Of a stretch of 29,010 nt of DNA, positions 22,972-29,010 are shown piece by piece (within the stretch, counting starts at the first letter, position 1; every line of letters starts with the position of its first letter). The DNA lies in IMG/VR virus record IMGVR_UViG_3300035661_000269, positions 1 through 29,010 of that record; one strand, 5' to 3'. The translations under genes were made by a program, and so were the position numbers. The notes beneath the pieces were generated by a model. It had not been told where the DNA came from and made no database searches. It saw only the letters and a program-made list of their open reading frames with translations. This stretch comes from a virus.

Positions 22972-23633
22972 TTACCGCCTGCTTTAGAAATTTTATCCTC
23001 TTCTCCTGGTGGTACAGCATCAACTAAATAGACAGAAGTCCTATTATATAATTGTGCTTCCTTTTCCTCATAAGACGCTTGTAGGTTATTAATAAAAGAT
23101 TTTATGTTTGTAGGGTTTCTATTGATTTTTCTATTCCAAGAATTTCCTATTTCTAATGTATACCCAAAGTAACTAATTAAATCCTCTAAAGTACCAACCA
23201 CATATCTTGTTCTATCGTTTCTAGTTCCATCAACTTTTTTAACTATAAAAGTTTTTGGTGCTTTTGGTTTTCTTTTAAAAGATGAACCTGTTCCTCCCAT
23301 ACCTGAAAAACTTTTTCTATTTGCAAGATTTACCGAAGCTCTACCTGCCTCATCATCTTCGCTTTTAGTAGGTCCAAAAGAATGTACTTCATCTTCTGCC
23401 AACACAACCTTTTTACCTGAATATTTTTCTAATAATTTAGTTAAAGCCTTTAATTGCTTTGCTTCTTCCATTTTATTCATAGGAAATCTTTTTATAAATT
23501 CTTGATATTCCACATCAGGGTCTATTCTTTGTTTAGACCCATATTTTTGTATAAGGAACTTTACAAAATTTAATCTTCTGTTTGAATATTCATCAATTGC
23601 GTGTGCCTGTACATCAGACAAATGAGACATCAT
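22968..23633 (-). CDS. Probable internal-head/accessory protein with the shared tag, 221 residues
   Basis: N-terminal helices (1-55, DEYSNRRLNFVKFLIQKYG) lead into the tag at 61-80 (LTKLLEKYSGKKV then VLAE). A Gly/Ser/Lys-rich linker (85-125) follows. The C-terminal domain (about 127-204) holds YVVGTLEDLISYFGYTLEIG and INRNPTNIKSFINNL, a small domain seen in other myophage proteins but with no assigned function that I know. The start is ATGATG, preceded by a 38-base gap without a Shine-Dalgarno sequence; the second ATG is an equally good start. It ends as ATGA with the homing endonuclease. Confidence 0.74.
   Translation of the reverse strand: MMSHLSDVQAHAIDEYSNRRLNFVKFLIQKYGSKQRIDPDVEYQEFIKRFPMNKMEEAKQLKALTKLLEKYSGKKVVLAEDEVHSFGPTKSEDDEAGRASVNLANRKSFSGMGGTGSSFKRKPKAPKTFIVKKVDGTRNDRTRYVVGTLEDLISYFGYTLEIGNSWNRKINRNPTNIKSFINNLQASYEEKEAQLYNRTSVYLVDAVPPGEEDKISKAGGK
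23394..23453 (-). repeat. Shared peptide tag, copy in the 221-residue protein
   Basis: Encodes residues 61-80, core LLEKYSGKKV followed by VLAE then DEV. Confidence 0.75.
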
Positions 23634-23671
23634 ACATATATCTATCTACTGATAAATCCATTTAAATAAAA

Positions 23672-23881
23672 TTAAGCATTAGGAGTTGGAGTACCACCTG
23701 GTAACACAGATTTACCTCTTCTGGTTACAAAGTTTTTAACTATAGTGTCTTTCTTCTCATAATCAGAAGCATGACCTATTGCTTGTATTGCATCAGATGC
23801 AACTGTAGCGTCTGTTACTTCTTTAGCTGTTATAGTTTTTACCTGAGTAATGAAGGTACTGTCATATAAAATGTCTGCCAT
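23672..23881 (-). CDS. Small protein of unknown function, 69 residues
   Basis: The sequence is MADILYDSTFITQVKTITAK followed by an Ala/Thr/Asp-rich helical stretch and a basic, Pro/Gly-rich tail (FVTRRGKSVLPGGTPTPNA). No family is recognised. It starts at a TAATG junction with a tiny upstream frame and is followed by a 38-base gap to the 221-residue gene. Its position after the tail tube gene suggests a minor tail, neck or head-completion role; that is context only. Confidence 0.6.
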   Translation of the reverse strand: MADILYDSTFITQVKTITAKEVTDATVASDAIQAIGHASDYEKKDTIVKNFVTRRGKSVLPGGTPTPNA

Positions 23882-24006
23882 TATTTTCTTTTATTAAATT
23901 TATCAATAAGTTTGTTTACTGTATTTTTTATAAAGTCTTGTATGTTAGATGCCATCTGAGATGAAATCTTAAAATTCTTTATAAATATTTGTACTTTCTG
24001 CCACAT
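23881..24006 (-). CDS. Tiny basic amphipathic protein, 41 (or 24) residues
   Basis: An open frame from ATG 24006 gives 41 residues, and an internal ATG at 23955 gives 24 (MASNIQDFIKNTVNKLIDKF plus NKRK). Its TAA overlaps the next ATG as TAATG, the junction type used by real neighbours throughout this block. The ending NTVNKLIDKFNKRK is an amphipathic basic helix. A promoter-like motif ends 17 bases before 24006 and 68 before 23955; other genes use 17 to 50, so the longer form fits slightly better. No family is recognised. It could merely carry ribosomes to the 69-residue gene. Confidence 0.45.
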   Translation of the reverse strand: MWQKVQIFIKNFKISSQMASNIQDFIKNTVNKLIDKFNKRK

Positions 24007-24022
24007 TAAACAGTATTTTATT

Positions 24023-24032
24023 TTTAAATATT
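24023..24032 (-). promoter_or_regulatory. Promoter-like motif AATATTTAAA downstream of the tail tube terminator
   Basis: Minus-strand AATATTTAAAAATAAAA follows the strong hairpin at 24061-24092 and precedes the small-gene group (41-, 69-, 221-residue). It would restart transcription after the terminator. Confidence 0.45.
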
Positions 24033-24053
24033 GGTTTTATCTTTATTTGGGGC

Positions 24054-24092
24054 AAAAAATAAAGGGGATAGATTTTTAAATCTATCCCCTTT
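24054..24092 (-). terminator. Strong rho-independent-type terminator after the tail tube gene
   Basis: A 15-base perfect stem (AAAGGGGATAGATTT with AAATCTATCCCCTTT) and a very short T-rich loop, starting 19 bases after the tube gene stop. On the minus strand it is followed by ATTTTTTG. It is the clearest terminator in the window, as expected after a highly expressed tube gene. It is nearly symmetrical and could also act on plus-strand transcripts. Confidence 0.85.
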
Positions 24093-24111
24093 AATATAAT
24101 GTCTAATATTA

Positions 24112-24606
24112 TCAAAACTCCTGTGTGAAATAATCATAAGCTATTTGCATACTGATTCTTGCTTCATCACCATCTGACTCCATATCCAAATCTCCCAAAT
24201 CTAACTCAGCAATAAAACAACCCCAAAGAATATATTTCTGATGTGCATTACCGCACTCATCTTCCATATACAAAGTTAAGTTCTTTTTATACACTGCTGC
24301 GTAAGAACCACAACCAGTTACTGGGTCATAGTGTTCTCTCTGCCATGCTAATAATTTCTGAGCAACTGAAGGACCAGCAATATCTCTGAACTCAATAGTG
24401 ATGTTCTCAAATTTAGTTGGACCTTTATATTTAAACTCAGCATTTTTATACTTCACCGCTTTAACAGAGTTAGTTTGCTTAGGTCTTGCAGCTTTCACTT
24501 CAAATCTTTCAGACAAATTCATTTCTGGCGGAAATATGATAGACCAAAGGTCTTTACGTAAAACTGGAAATTCGTTGGGTATACCCGAAAACATCGCTGT
24601 TGGCAT
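24112..24606 (-). CDS. Tail tube protein (T4 gp19 family)
   Basis: The 164-residue length matches T4 gp19 (163). Family pattern visible: FEVKAARPKQTNSVKAVKYK, then GPTKFENITIEFRDIAGPSV, AQKLLAWQREHYDPVTGCGS, YKKNLTLYMED, then YILWGCFIAELDLGDLDMES and a final ISMQIAYDYF strand. These proteins form stacked hexameric rings inside the sheath, through which DNA passes. A strong hairpin terminator follows. A nuclease gene lies just upstream (seven-base gap), separating tube from sheath, which are adjacent in T4. The start has no Shine-Dalgarno sequence (TAAAATAATGCC context). Confidence 0.9.
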   Translation of the reverse strand: MPTAMFSGIPNEFPVLRKDLWSIIFPPEMNLSERFEVKAARPKQTNSVKAVKYKNAEFKYKGPTKFENITIEFRDIAGPSVAQKLLAWQREHYDPVTGCGSYAAVYKKNLTLYMEDECGNAHQKYILWGCFIAELDLGDLDMESDGDEARISMQIAYDYFTQEF

Positions 24607-24613
24607 TATTTTA

Positions 24614-25351
24614 TTATTTAGTTGTTGTGTTTAATAGTTCTTCTTTTAAAACATTTCCTGATTTAATATCAATTACTAATATTCTAACAGGTTTTAAAAG
24701 ATTTGCTGTTTCTTTAATCTTTAAATATTGTTTATTATTTATCTTTTTCAATAATGAATACGTGTACGTAGATTTAACCTCTATATACTCATCTTCAAAC
24801 TCAAAATCAGGTGAGTAAAATCCATACTTAGTACAAACCGTCCTTGCTTTAATAGGCAACTCTTTATTTTCTTTAATTAATCCTTCTATATATAATCTTT
24901 CACAATTACCTTGACAATTTAATCCGTTTATGTTAAACCATTTATTGTATGATTGTTTCTTTTGTAATTGTTCTAATTTATCAGGATTATTTTTATAAAA
25001 TTCAAGTCTGCTTGCAGTTGTCCTTATTTGAATTTCTAATTTTTCTTTCTCTGATTTGTTATGAAGAAATCCTCCTTTCTCTTTATGTAATATACTTAAT
25101 CTTTGATTTTTACATTTCTGACAAATAGTATTATCTCTTAATCCTGAAGCACAATCATACTTTGATTTATATTCTATAATCTCAAAACAATCTTTATTGC
25201 TACACTTCTTAGATAAAATATTTGGTAACTCTTTATTTTTCTTACAGTTAGTACAACTGGAATTCATCTTTTTATGATATCTATATTTATCATAATTATT
25301 ATATTCAATGATAACGCCACACTCAGGGCAATCTCTAACTAAACTTCTCAT
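24614..25351 (-). CDS. Zinc-finger PD-(D/E)XK nuclease, probable homing endonuclease
   Basis: The N-terminal 85 residues carry Cys pairs of successive zinc-binding knuckles: C8/C11 with C33/C36, and C50/C55 with C77/C80. A basic helical linker follows, then another pair at C146/C150. The catalytic region is at 150-195: ERLYIEGLI, then GFYSPDFEFEDEYIEVKST, in which Asp182 and Glu191-Val-Lys193 form the PD-(D/E)XK core. A late helix and IKSGNV strand close the fold. Such zinc-finger nucleases in phage structural blocks are usually mobile homing enzymes; a DNA-repair or Vsr-like role is the alternative. Unlike the two GIY-YIG genes it has its own leader with a promoter-like motif and a hairpin, and no N-terminal mimic of its neighbour. 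Confidence 0.83.
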   Translation of the reverse strand: MRSLVRDCPECGVIIEYNNYDKYRYHKKMNSSCTNCKKNKELPNILSKKCSNKDCFEIIEYKSKYDCASGLRDNTICQKCKNQRLSILHKEKGGFLHNKSEKEKLEIQIRTTASRLEFYKNNPDKLEQLQKKQSYNKWFNINGLNCQGNCERLYIEGLIKENKELPIKARTVCTKYGFYSPDFEFEDEYIEVKSTYTYSLLKKINNKQYLKIKETANLLKPVRILVIDIKSGNVLKEELLNTTTK

Positions 25352-25362
25352 TCTTTAAATGA

Positions 25363-25387
25363 ATAAAGACCCATTACAGGTCTTTAT
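25363..25387 (-). terminator. Hairpin between the promoter-like motif and the nuclease start
   Basis: Nine-base perfect stem ATAAAGACC with GGTCTTTAT and a 7-base loop, lying 11 bases upstream of the nuclease ATG. The tail TTTATTCATTT is only moderately T-rich. It may terminate transcripts from the 96-residue gene, or mask the nuclease start and keep its expression low. Confidence 0.55.
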
Positions 25388-25400
25388 CTTTTTATTATAC

Positions 25401-25410
25401 TTTAAATATT
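25401..25410 (-). promoter_or_regulatory. Promoter-like motif AATATTTAAA upstream of the PD-(D/E)XK nuclease
   Basis: Minus-strand AATATTTAAAGTATAATAAAAAG, ending 50 bases before the nuclease start. TATAATA follows directly and could be a -10 element. Confidence 0.45.
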
Positions 25411-25426
25411 ACTAATACATTTGTTT

Positions 25427-25717
25427 TTAAAATCTTTTTGGTAAACCTGCTGCTTTATTGTAGTTGTCTGTTGGAATCTCTTCACCGTTTCTAACCCATT
25501 GATAAAAATCTTTTACAAAAAATTCTATATCTGCTTGTTCTGACATAGGGTTTATTATAGAAATATATTTATCAACCTTTTGATGTAATGCTGCTTGAAC
25601 TTTTCTTATACCAGCTTTACCAATGTAATCTTCTTTTATCAATTCAACCTTTTTACCAGAATATTTTTCTAGCAATTCAGTGAGTGCTAGAACTTTTTTA
25701 TTTTTTTCCATTGCCAT
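25427..25717 (-). CDS. Small head/accessory protein carrying the shared tag at its N-terminus
   Basis: In this 96-residue protein the tag occupies residues 9-29 (LTELLEKYSGKKV, then ELIKE), so it is almost at the N-terminus, as would be expected of a targeting propeptide. After the putative cleavage point comes DYIGKAGIRKVQAALHQKVD and a helical C-terminal region (FFVKDFYQWVRNGEEIP). This is the simplest protein bearing the tag. The start at 25717 lies directly after a hairpin and T-rich stretch, with no Shine-Dalgarno sequence; a second ATG two codons on is equally possible. No family is recognised. Confidence 0.72.
   Translation of the reverse strand: MAMEKNKKVLALTELLEKYSGKKVELIKEDYIGKAGIRKVQAALHQKVDKYISIINPMSEQADIEFFVKDFYQWVRNGEEIPTDNYNKAAGLPKRF
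25631..25693 (-). repeat. Shared peptide tag, copy in the 96-residue protein
   Basis: Encodes residues 9-29, core LLEKYSGKKV followed by ELIKE then DY. Confidence 0.75.
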
Positions 25718-25754
25718 AAAAAATTTAAAGGCAGATAAATTAATACCTGCCTTT
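25718..25754 (-). terminator. Hairpin terminator after the sheath gene
   Basis: Eight-base stem AAAGGCAG with CTGCCTTT around a 12-base loop, followed on the minus strand by AAATTTTTT that runs straight into the ATG of the 96-residue gene. It begins 8 bases after the sheath stop. Partial read-through would reduce expression of the 96-residue gene relative to sheath. Confidence 0.65.
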
Positions 25755-25761
25755 TTATAGT

Positions 25762-28533
25762 TTAGTTATTATAAGAAATAGCACCGTCTTGTAAAACGAA
25801 GTCTACAATGATTCTTTCTACTGGGTATAATGGAACAATCTCAATCACTCCATATAAAGTAGTTCTATCATTCAACTCAGCTCTATCCACAACCTTAACA
25901 TCAAAGGTATCGATACCATTCAACTTCTTAATTCTATCAAAGATAGGACGAACTGTTGTTACAAATGCGTCAGAAGTGATTTGTCCATTTAATTGGAACA
26001 ATAAAGGTCTCAATGTCTGGTTCAAGATTTTCTTAGCATAGCACAATAACAATCTATTGTGAATGTAAGACAATGCTGACTTACCTTCTTGTGTAGTTCT
26101 TACACCTGCAATCTCCCATCCAGAACCTGAGAAATAAGTGATTGGATTAATATTAGCTGGTGCTAATAAATTTCTATCATCACCTACTAATCTTCTACGA
26201 GCTCTTACAATGTTGTTTGTAACAGTTCTAATAGAACCTCCTGGTGGCTGCCATACGTTCTCGTTTGTTGCTGTATAGGTAATAGTACCCAAAGCAATAA
26301 TTGAAGGTGGCATCCATACTGGTTTTTTATTAATTTGGTCATCAATCTGAATCCATGGGAAATACACCGCTGCATCATTGCTTTTAAAGTTAGAATTTTG
26401 TAATACACTGATAGCATTGTTTGTATCTGCCGCAGGGTCATAACTGAAATCTGGGATATACAAAGCATCTCCTCTTTCTTGAACCATATCTAATACTAAT
26501 GAAGCCGCATTTGGATGGGTATCAAAGAAGAAATCTGGAGTTGTAAGAACTGTGAAATCAGAATCAATTGTTTCTTTGTCTTTCAACAAATTAACTGCTG
26601 TCTGTAAAGCTAAATAATCTTTACTTCCTACAGTATCCCAAGTTCTTATGCTATAAGCATTCCAACCATCAAATCCACCATAGAATGCTACTGTGAATTT
26701 GTTTCTTCCATATACTGCTGAACCTGTTACTGCTTTACCCAATGCATCTTTATAGATGTTTGTTGCTGCAAAATTAAATACTGCAGATTGTGCGGTTGCA
26801 AATACTGTGTTGTTATTAGGATTAAGATGGAAACCTTTTCCAGCAACACCTGTACCTGATTTATATGCTAACTGTGATGGAGATATTTTTCTAAAACAGT
26901 TTATTGAGTTATTAGCAATACCTAAAGTTTGTTTAGGAATACTTTGACTTACATTGAAATCAGTAGTCCATGCTACATCTAAAAATTTATTACCAGAAAC
27001 ATTAGGATATCCCAATACACCGAATGGTAATAAATTAGGTTGTAAATCTTCATCGATATTCATCTCAATAAAGATAAATTTACTATTCAATGGGAAACTT
27101 TCACCATCACCAATTCTTCTTTGAACGAAGTTATTTGATTTAGGGTCTAAAGTTAGATTAGAAAAAGTTTCCAATGCTGATGCACCTGTATCTTCTGTTG
27201 ACTCAAATCTTTTAACAACTAAGTCAAAAGAACCATTTCCGTTATTTGTTGTTGGATTGATATTTTTAATCTCAACTTTGATTTCAGTATTTGCTGATTC
27301 ACCATCAGAGATAGACCAAAGTCTAAATAATCTTTTGAAATCACCATTTGTATCTCCATCACTCACAAACCATGGAGTTAAAGGAGTTTGATATACTACA
27401 TCAGTGAAATCTAACACTTGAGTTTCAAAAGTTGGATAATTATAATTACTAATTATCGGAGTACCAGAACCATCAAAGGTTACTGTTCCAGTATAAGTGT
27501 AAGGTACATCTGTTACTTTATCTTTCAATGTGATTGTAGTAGTACCAGAACCAAAAGAGATTGTGTTAACTTTCCAAACATCATTTACTGTGATTGCTCC
27601 AGCACCTGCTACTCCTGAAATACTTACATAATCATTTATTGCTAAAAATGCTGTTGAATCACCTGCTACTAACACTTGAACAATATTACCAGCACCTTTA
27701 TTAACATTAGTAATTGCTGTTGTATGAGTTAAAGTATTAATACCAAAATTCATAACTCCTGTTGTTAATGTTAAAGTATTAGCAGGAGAAGAACTTCCTG
27801 GGGCATAATAACCTAAAGAACCAGTAGCTGAAGTTCTTTGCTTAATTGATGGAGTTACAAAGTCAACCCAAATAGATGCTATTGCATTCTTAATCTTTGG
27901 AGTCTTTAATGGGTCTGTACCAAATTTCTTTACAATATAGTCAGCACTTTCTGGTCTCAAAGAACAAGTGATAGTTTCTGTAGAAGAATCGCCATAAACA
28001 ATCACCAAATTAAATAAATAATCTGTTGCTGCAGTTACGCTTGCTCCACTTACTGGGTCTAAGTAAGTTACAGTTGCAACACTTACGGTTGATACTGCTG
28101 CTCTTCCAGTTACGGTTGTTGGTCTTTTCTTTAACACTGCTGCTAACGCTCCAACGCCTGAAGTCAAAGGACTTGTTCCAGTAACCTCAGCTGCTGAACC
28201 ACTAATGCTATGTAATATTGCGAAACCAACTGTGTCAGTATAACCTTCTAAACCAAGTAATCTGATTTCTTTATAGTTATTACCTTGTTCAAGATATTGT
28301 TTTGCAAAATATGAAGTTGGATAATCAGGATTAAGTTCTCCCAATCTAAAAGCTCTATCTTCATAGGTTGAAGAAGTAGAAATTTCAAACGCAGGACCTT
28401 TCTCTGTTAAACCAATTGCTGCTGCACTAAAACCTCCAACAGATTGGGTAACCACAGTCAAGTCAATCTCTCTGAAATATACACCTGATGCTTGGTCTGC
28501 AATCTTTGAAGTATCTGTTATTTTTGTTCCCAT
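25762..28533 (-). CDS. Contractile tail sheath protein (T4 gp18 family), enlarged
   Basis: The N-terminus (SGVYFREIDLTVVTQSVGGF, AAIGLTEKGPAFE, PTSYFAKQYLEQG, IRLLGLEGY) and C-terminus (GVRTTQEGKSALSYIHNRLL, ITSDAFVTTVRPIFDRI, LYGVIEIVPLYPVERIIVDF) are typical of myovirus sheaths. At 923 residues it is well above T4 gp18 (659). The extra length lies mainly in the first half, including an FCCH-like beta domain at about 268-340 (AINDYVSISGV; TTITLKD). The added domains would sit on the outer surface of the tail, where they might decorate it or bind cell surfaces (inference). The leader has AATATTTAAA 49 bases upstream, then CATATAATATAAACTAAA, and no Shine-Dalgarno sequence. A hairpin follows the stop. 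Confidence 0.94.
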   Translation of the reverse strand: MGTKITDTSKIADQASGVYFREIDLTVVTQSVGGFSAAAIGLTEKGPAFEISTSSTYEDRAFRLGELNPDYPTSYFAKQYLEQGNNYKEIRLLGLEGYTDTVGFAILHSISGSAAEVTGTSPLTSGVGALAAVLKKRPTTVTGRAAVSTVSVATVTYLDPVSGASVTAATDYLFNLVIVYGDSSTETITCSLRPESADYIVKKFGTDPLKTPKIKNAIASIWVDFVTPSIKQRTSATGSLGYYAPGSSSPANTLTLTTGVMNFGINTLTHTTAITNVNKGAGNIVQVLVAGDSTAFLAINDYVSISGVAGAGAITVNDVWKVNTISFGSGTTTITLKDKVTDVPYTYTGTVTFDGSGTPIISNYNYPTFETQVLDFTDVVYQTPLTPWFVSDGDTNGDFKRLFRLWSISDGESANTEIKVEIKNINPTTNNGNGSFDLVVKRFESTEDTGASALETFSNLTLDPKSNNFVQRRIGDGESFPLNSKFIFIEMNIDEDLQPNLLPFGVLGYPNVSGNKFLDVAWTTDFNVSQSIPKQTLGIANNSINCFRKISPSQLAYKSGTGVAGKGFHLNPNNNTVFATAQSAVFNFAATNIYKDALGKAVTGSAVYGRNKFTVAFYGGFDGWNAYSIRTWDTVGSKDYLALQTAVNLLKDKETIDSDFTVLTTPDFFFDTHPNAASLVLDMVQERGDALYIPDFSYDPAADTNNAISVLQNSNFKSNDAAVYFPWIQIDDQINKKPVWMPPSIIALGTITYTATNENVWQPPGGSIRTVTNNIVRARRRLVGDDRNLLAPANINPITYFSGSGWEIAGVRTTQEGKSALSYIHNRLLLCYAKKILNQTLRPLLFQLNGQITSDAFVTTVRPIFDRIKKLNGIDTFDVKVVDRAELNDRTTLYGVIEIVPLYPVERIIVDFVLQDGAISYNN

Positions 28534-28581
28534 TTTAGTTTATATTATATGATTTTGAAATAAATCAAGTAGAATTTTTAT

Positions 28582-28591
28582 TTTAAATATT
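28582..28591 (-). promoter_or_regulatory. Promoter-like motif AATATTTAAA upstream of the sheath gene
   Basis: Ends 49 bases before the sheath ATG and lies just after the terminator at 28613-28645, the classic place for a promoter of a new unit. A TATAATATAAACTAAA lies right next to the start, as before the collar fibre gene. Confidence 0.5.
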
Positions 28592-28612
28592 GACCCTTTC
28601 TGAGTTCACGAT

Positions 28613-28645
28613 AAAAAAAGCTATCCAAGTTTATCCTGAATAGCT
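28613..28645 (-). terminator. Rho-independent-type terminator after the right-edge gene
   Basis: Minus-strand stem AGCTATTC with GGATAGCT (eight pairs, one G-U), an 11-base loop, then seven T. It would end transcripts of the gene at the right edge before the sheath unit. Confidence 0.78.
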
Positions 28646-28661
28646 CTTCCTTGATTTATAT

Positions 28662-28671
28662 TTTAAATATT
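28662..28671 (-). promoter_or_regulatory. AATATTTAAA copy located before, not after, a terminator
   Basis: Lies between the stop of the right-edge gene and the terminator 17 bases further on, so if it is a promoter it would make only a short RNA of a few tens of bases. It also reads as a mirror element on the plus strand. Confidence 0.3.
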
Positions 28672-28686
28672 TGATTAAATCTTTTT

Positions 28687-29010
28687 TTAATTTCTTAATG
28701 CTTCGATAATCCCTTCCAAATCCTCGGCCCATTGCTTGCCTAATAACTGTTTAGGACTTCCTTTTGTATTAGTTTGTGGTAAATTCTCCACTTCGTCATC
28801 TAACCAACCATCTACCTGCCATGGTGTAGTATCCTGCAAAGAATCAACATCACCTTTATCTAATTTCACTAAAATATTCTTACCAAAAGTTGTTTTACAT
28901 ATTGGTTCATACTTAAAATCTCTATGTGCTTTCTTTTTAGCAACAAAATTGATTAGAGTAGTTATATAATGAGCTATAGGAGAATGATTATCCTTCATAT
29001 AAGGAGTTTC
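28687..29010 (-). CDS. Uncharacterised protein, N-terminus cut by the right window edge
   Basis: The frame is open to the last base (ETPY precedes the first Met at 28998), so the gene probably starts outside the window and at least 107 codons are visible. Visible segments are IAHYITTLINFVAKKKAHRD, KYEPICKTTFGKNILVKLDK, a WQVDGWLDDEVENLPQ stretch, and a C-terminal helix GKQWAEDLEGIIEALRN. No family is recognised. It is the gene upstream of the sheath and has its own terminator, so it belongs to a separate transcription unit. In T4 a terminase gene (gp17) precedes the sheath, but nothing seen here proves that identity. Confidence 0.7.
   Translation of the reverse strand, partial: ETPYMKDNHSPIAHYITTLINFVAKKKAHRDFKYEPICKTTFGKNILVKLDKGDVDSLQDTTPWQVDGWLDDEVENLPQTNTKGSPKQLLGKQWAEDLEGIIEALRN

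Noticed and set aside
28687-29010. Large terminase subunit, by analogy with the T4 gene order
   Set aside because: The visible 107 residues show no recognisable terminase nuclease motif, so the name would rest on position alone.

Overview
The window looks like part of a large, AT-rich, contractile-tailed bacteriophage (myovirus-like) genome. Most of it is one long minus-strand block of virion genes, in transcription order from right to left: a right-edge partial gene, tail sheath (T4 gp18 type), a small protein, a PD-(D/E)XK nuclease, tail tube (gp19 type), two very small proteins, three probable internal-head or accessory proteins, a small membrane protein, the portal protein (gp20 type), then a run of baseplate, tail and fibre proteins ending in a tail-collar fibre and three further beta-rich structural proteins. 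The sheath-tube-portal order follows T4. A short plus-strand block at the left edge (tRNA nucleotidyltransferase, a tiny membrane peptide, an unknown 179-residue protein) converges on the structural block and overlaps its last gene by 44 bases.

The host is probably a member of the Bacteroidota. Starts that have an intergenic leader (923-, 883-, 448-, 303-, 196- and 96-codon genes) show no Shine-Dalgarno sequence, only A/T-rich leaders, as is usual in that phylum. Tight coupling replaces it: eight junctions have the form TAATG (stop and start sharing one base) and three the form ATGA. This host assignment is inference.

The window is rich in selfish elements. The portal gene carries two separate mini-inteins (170 and 144 residues) with no endonuclease domain. 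Two GIY-YIG homing endonuclease genes sit inside tightly packed junctions, and each begins with a short peptide resembling the start of the gene just downstream. A third, zinc-finger PD-(D/E)XK nuclease gene sits between the sheath and tube region with its own upstream promoter-like motif and hairpin.

The most notable unexplained signal is a peptide of about 20 residues, of the form LTxLLEKY(S/T)GKKV, followed within a few residues by (L/I)xE. It occurs in four otherwise different proteins encoded between sheath and portal (96, 221, 479 and 559 residues). The trailing (L/I)xE matches the known T4 prohead-protease cleavage rule, so these may be head-targeted, proteolytically processed internal proteins sharing one targeting tag.

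Regulation: a motif close to ATATTTAAA lies in eight intergenic positions, usually 17 to 50 bases upstream of a start, and may be a phage late promoter. Four or five hairpins followed by T-rich stretches divide the block into transcription units. No tRNA, rRNA, CRISPR or IS element was seen. No gene-free stretch exceeds 300 bases; the longest gaps are about 105 bases (24007-24111) and 153 bases (28534-28686), both filled by promoter and terminator signals.
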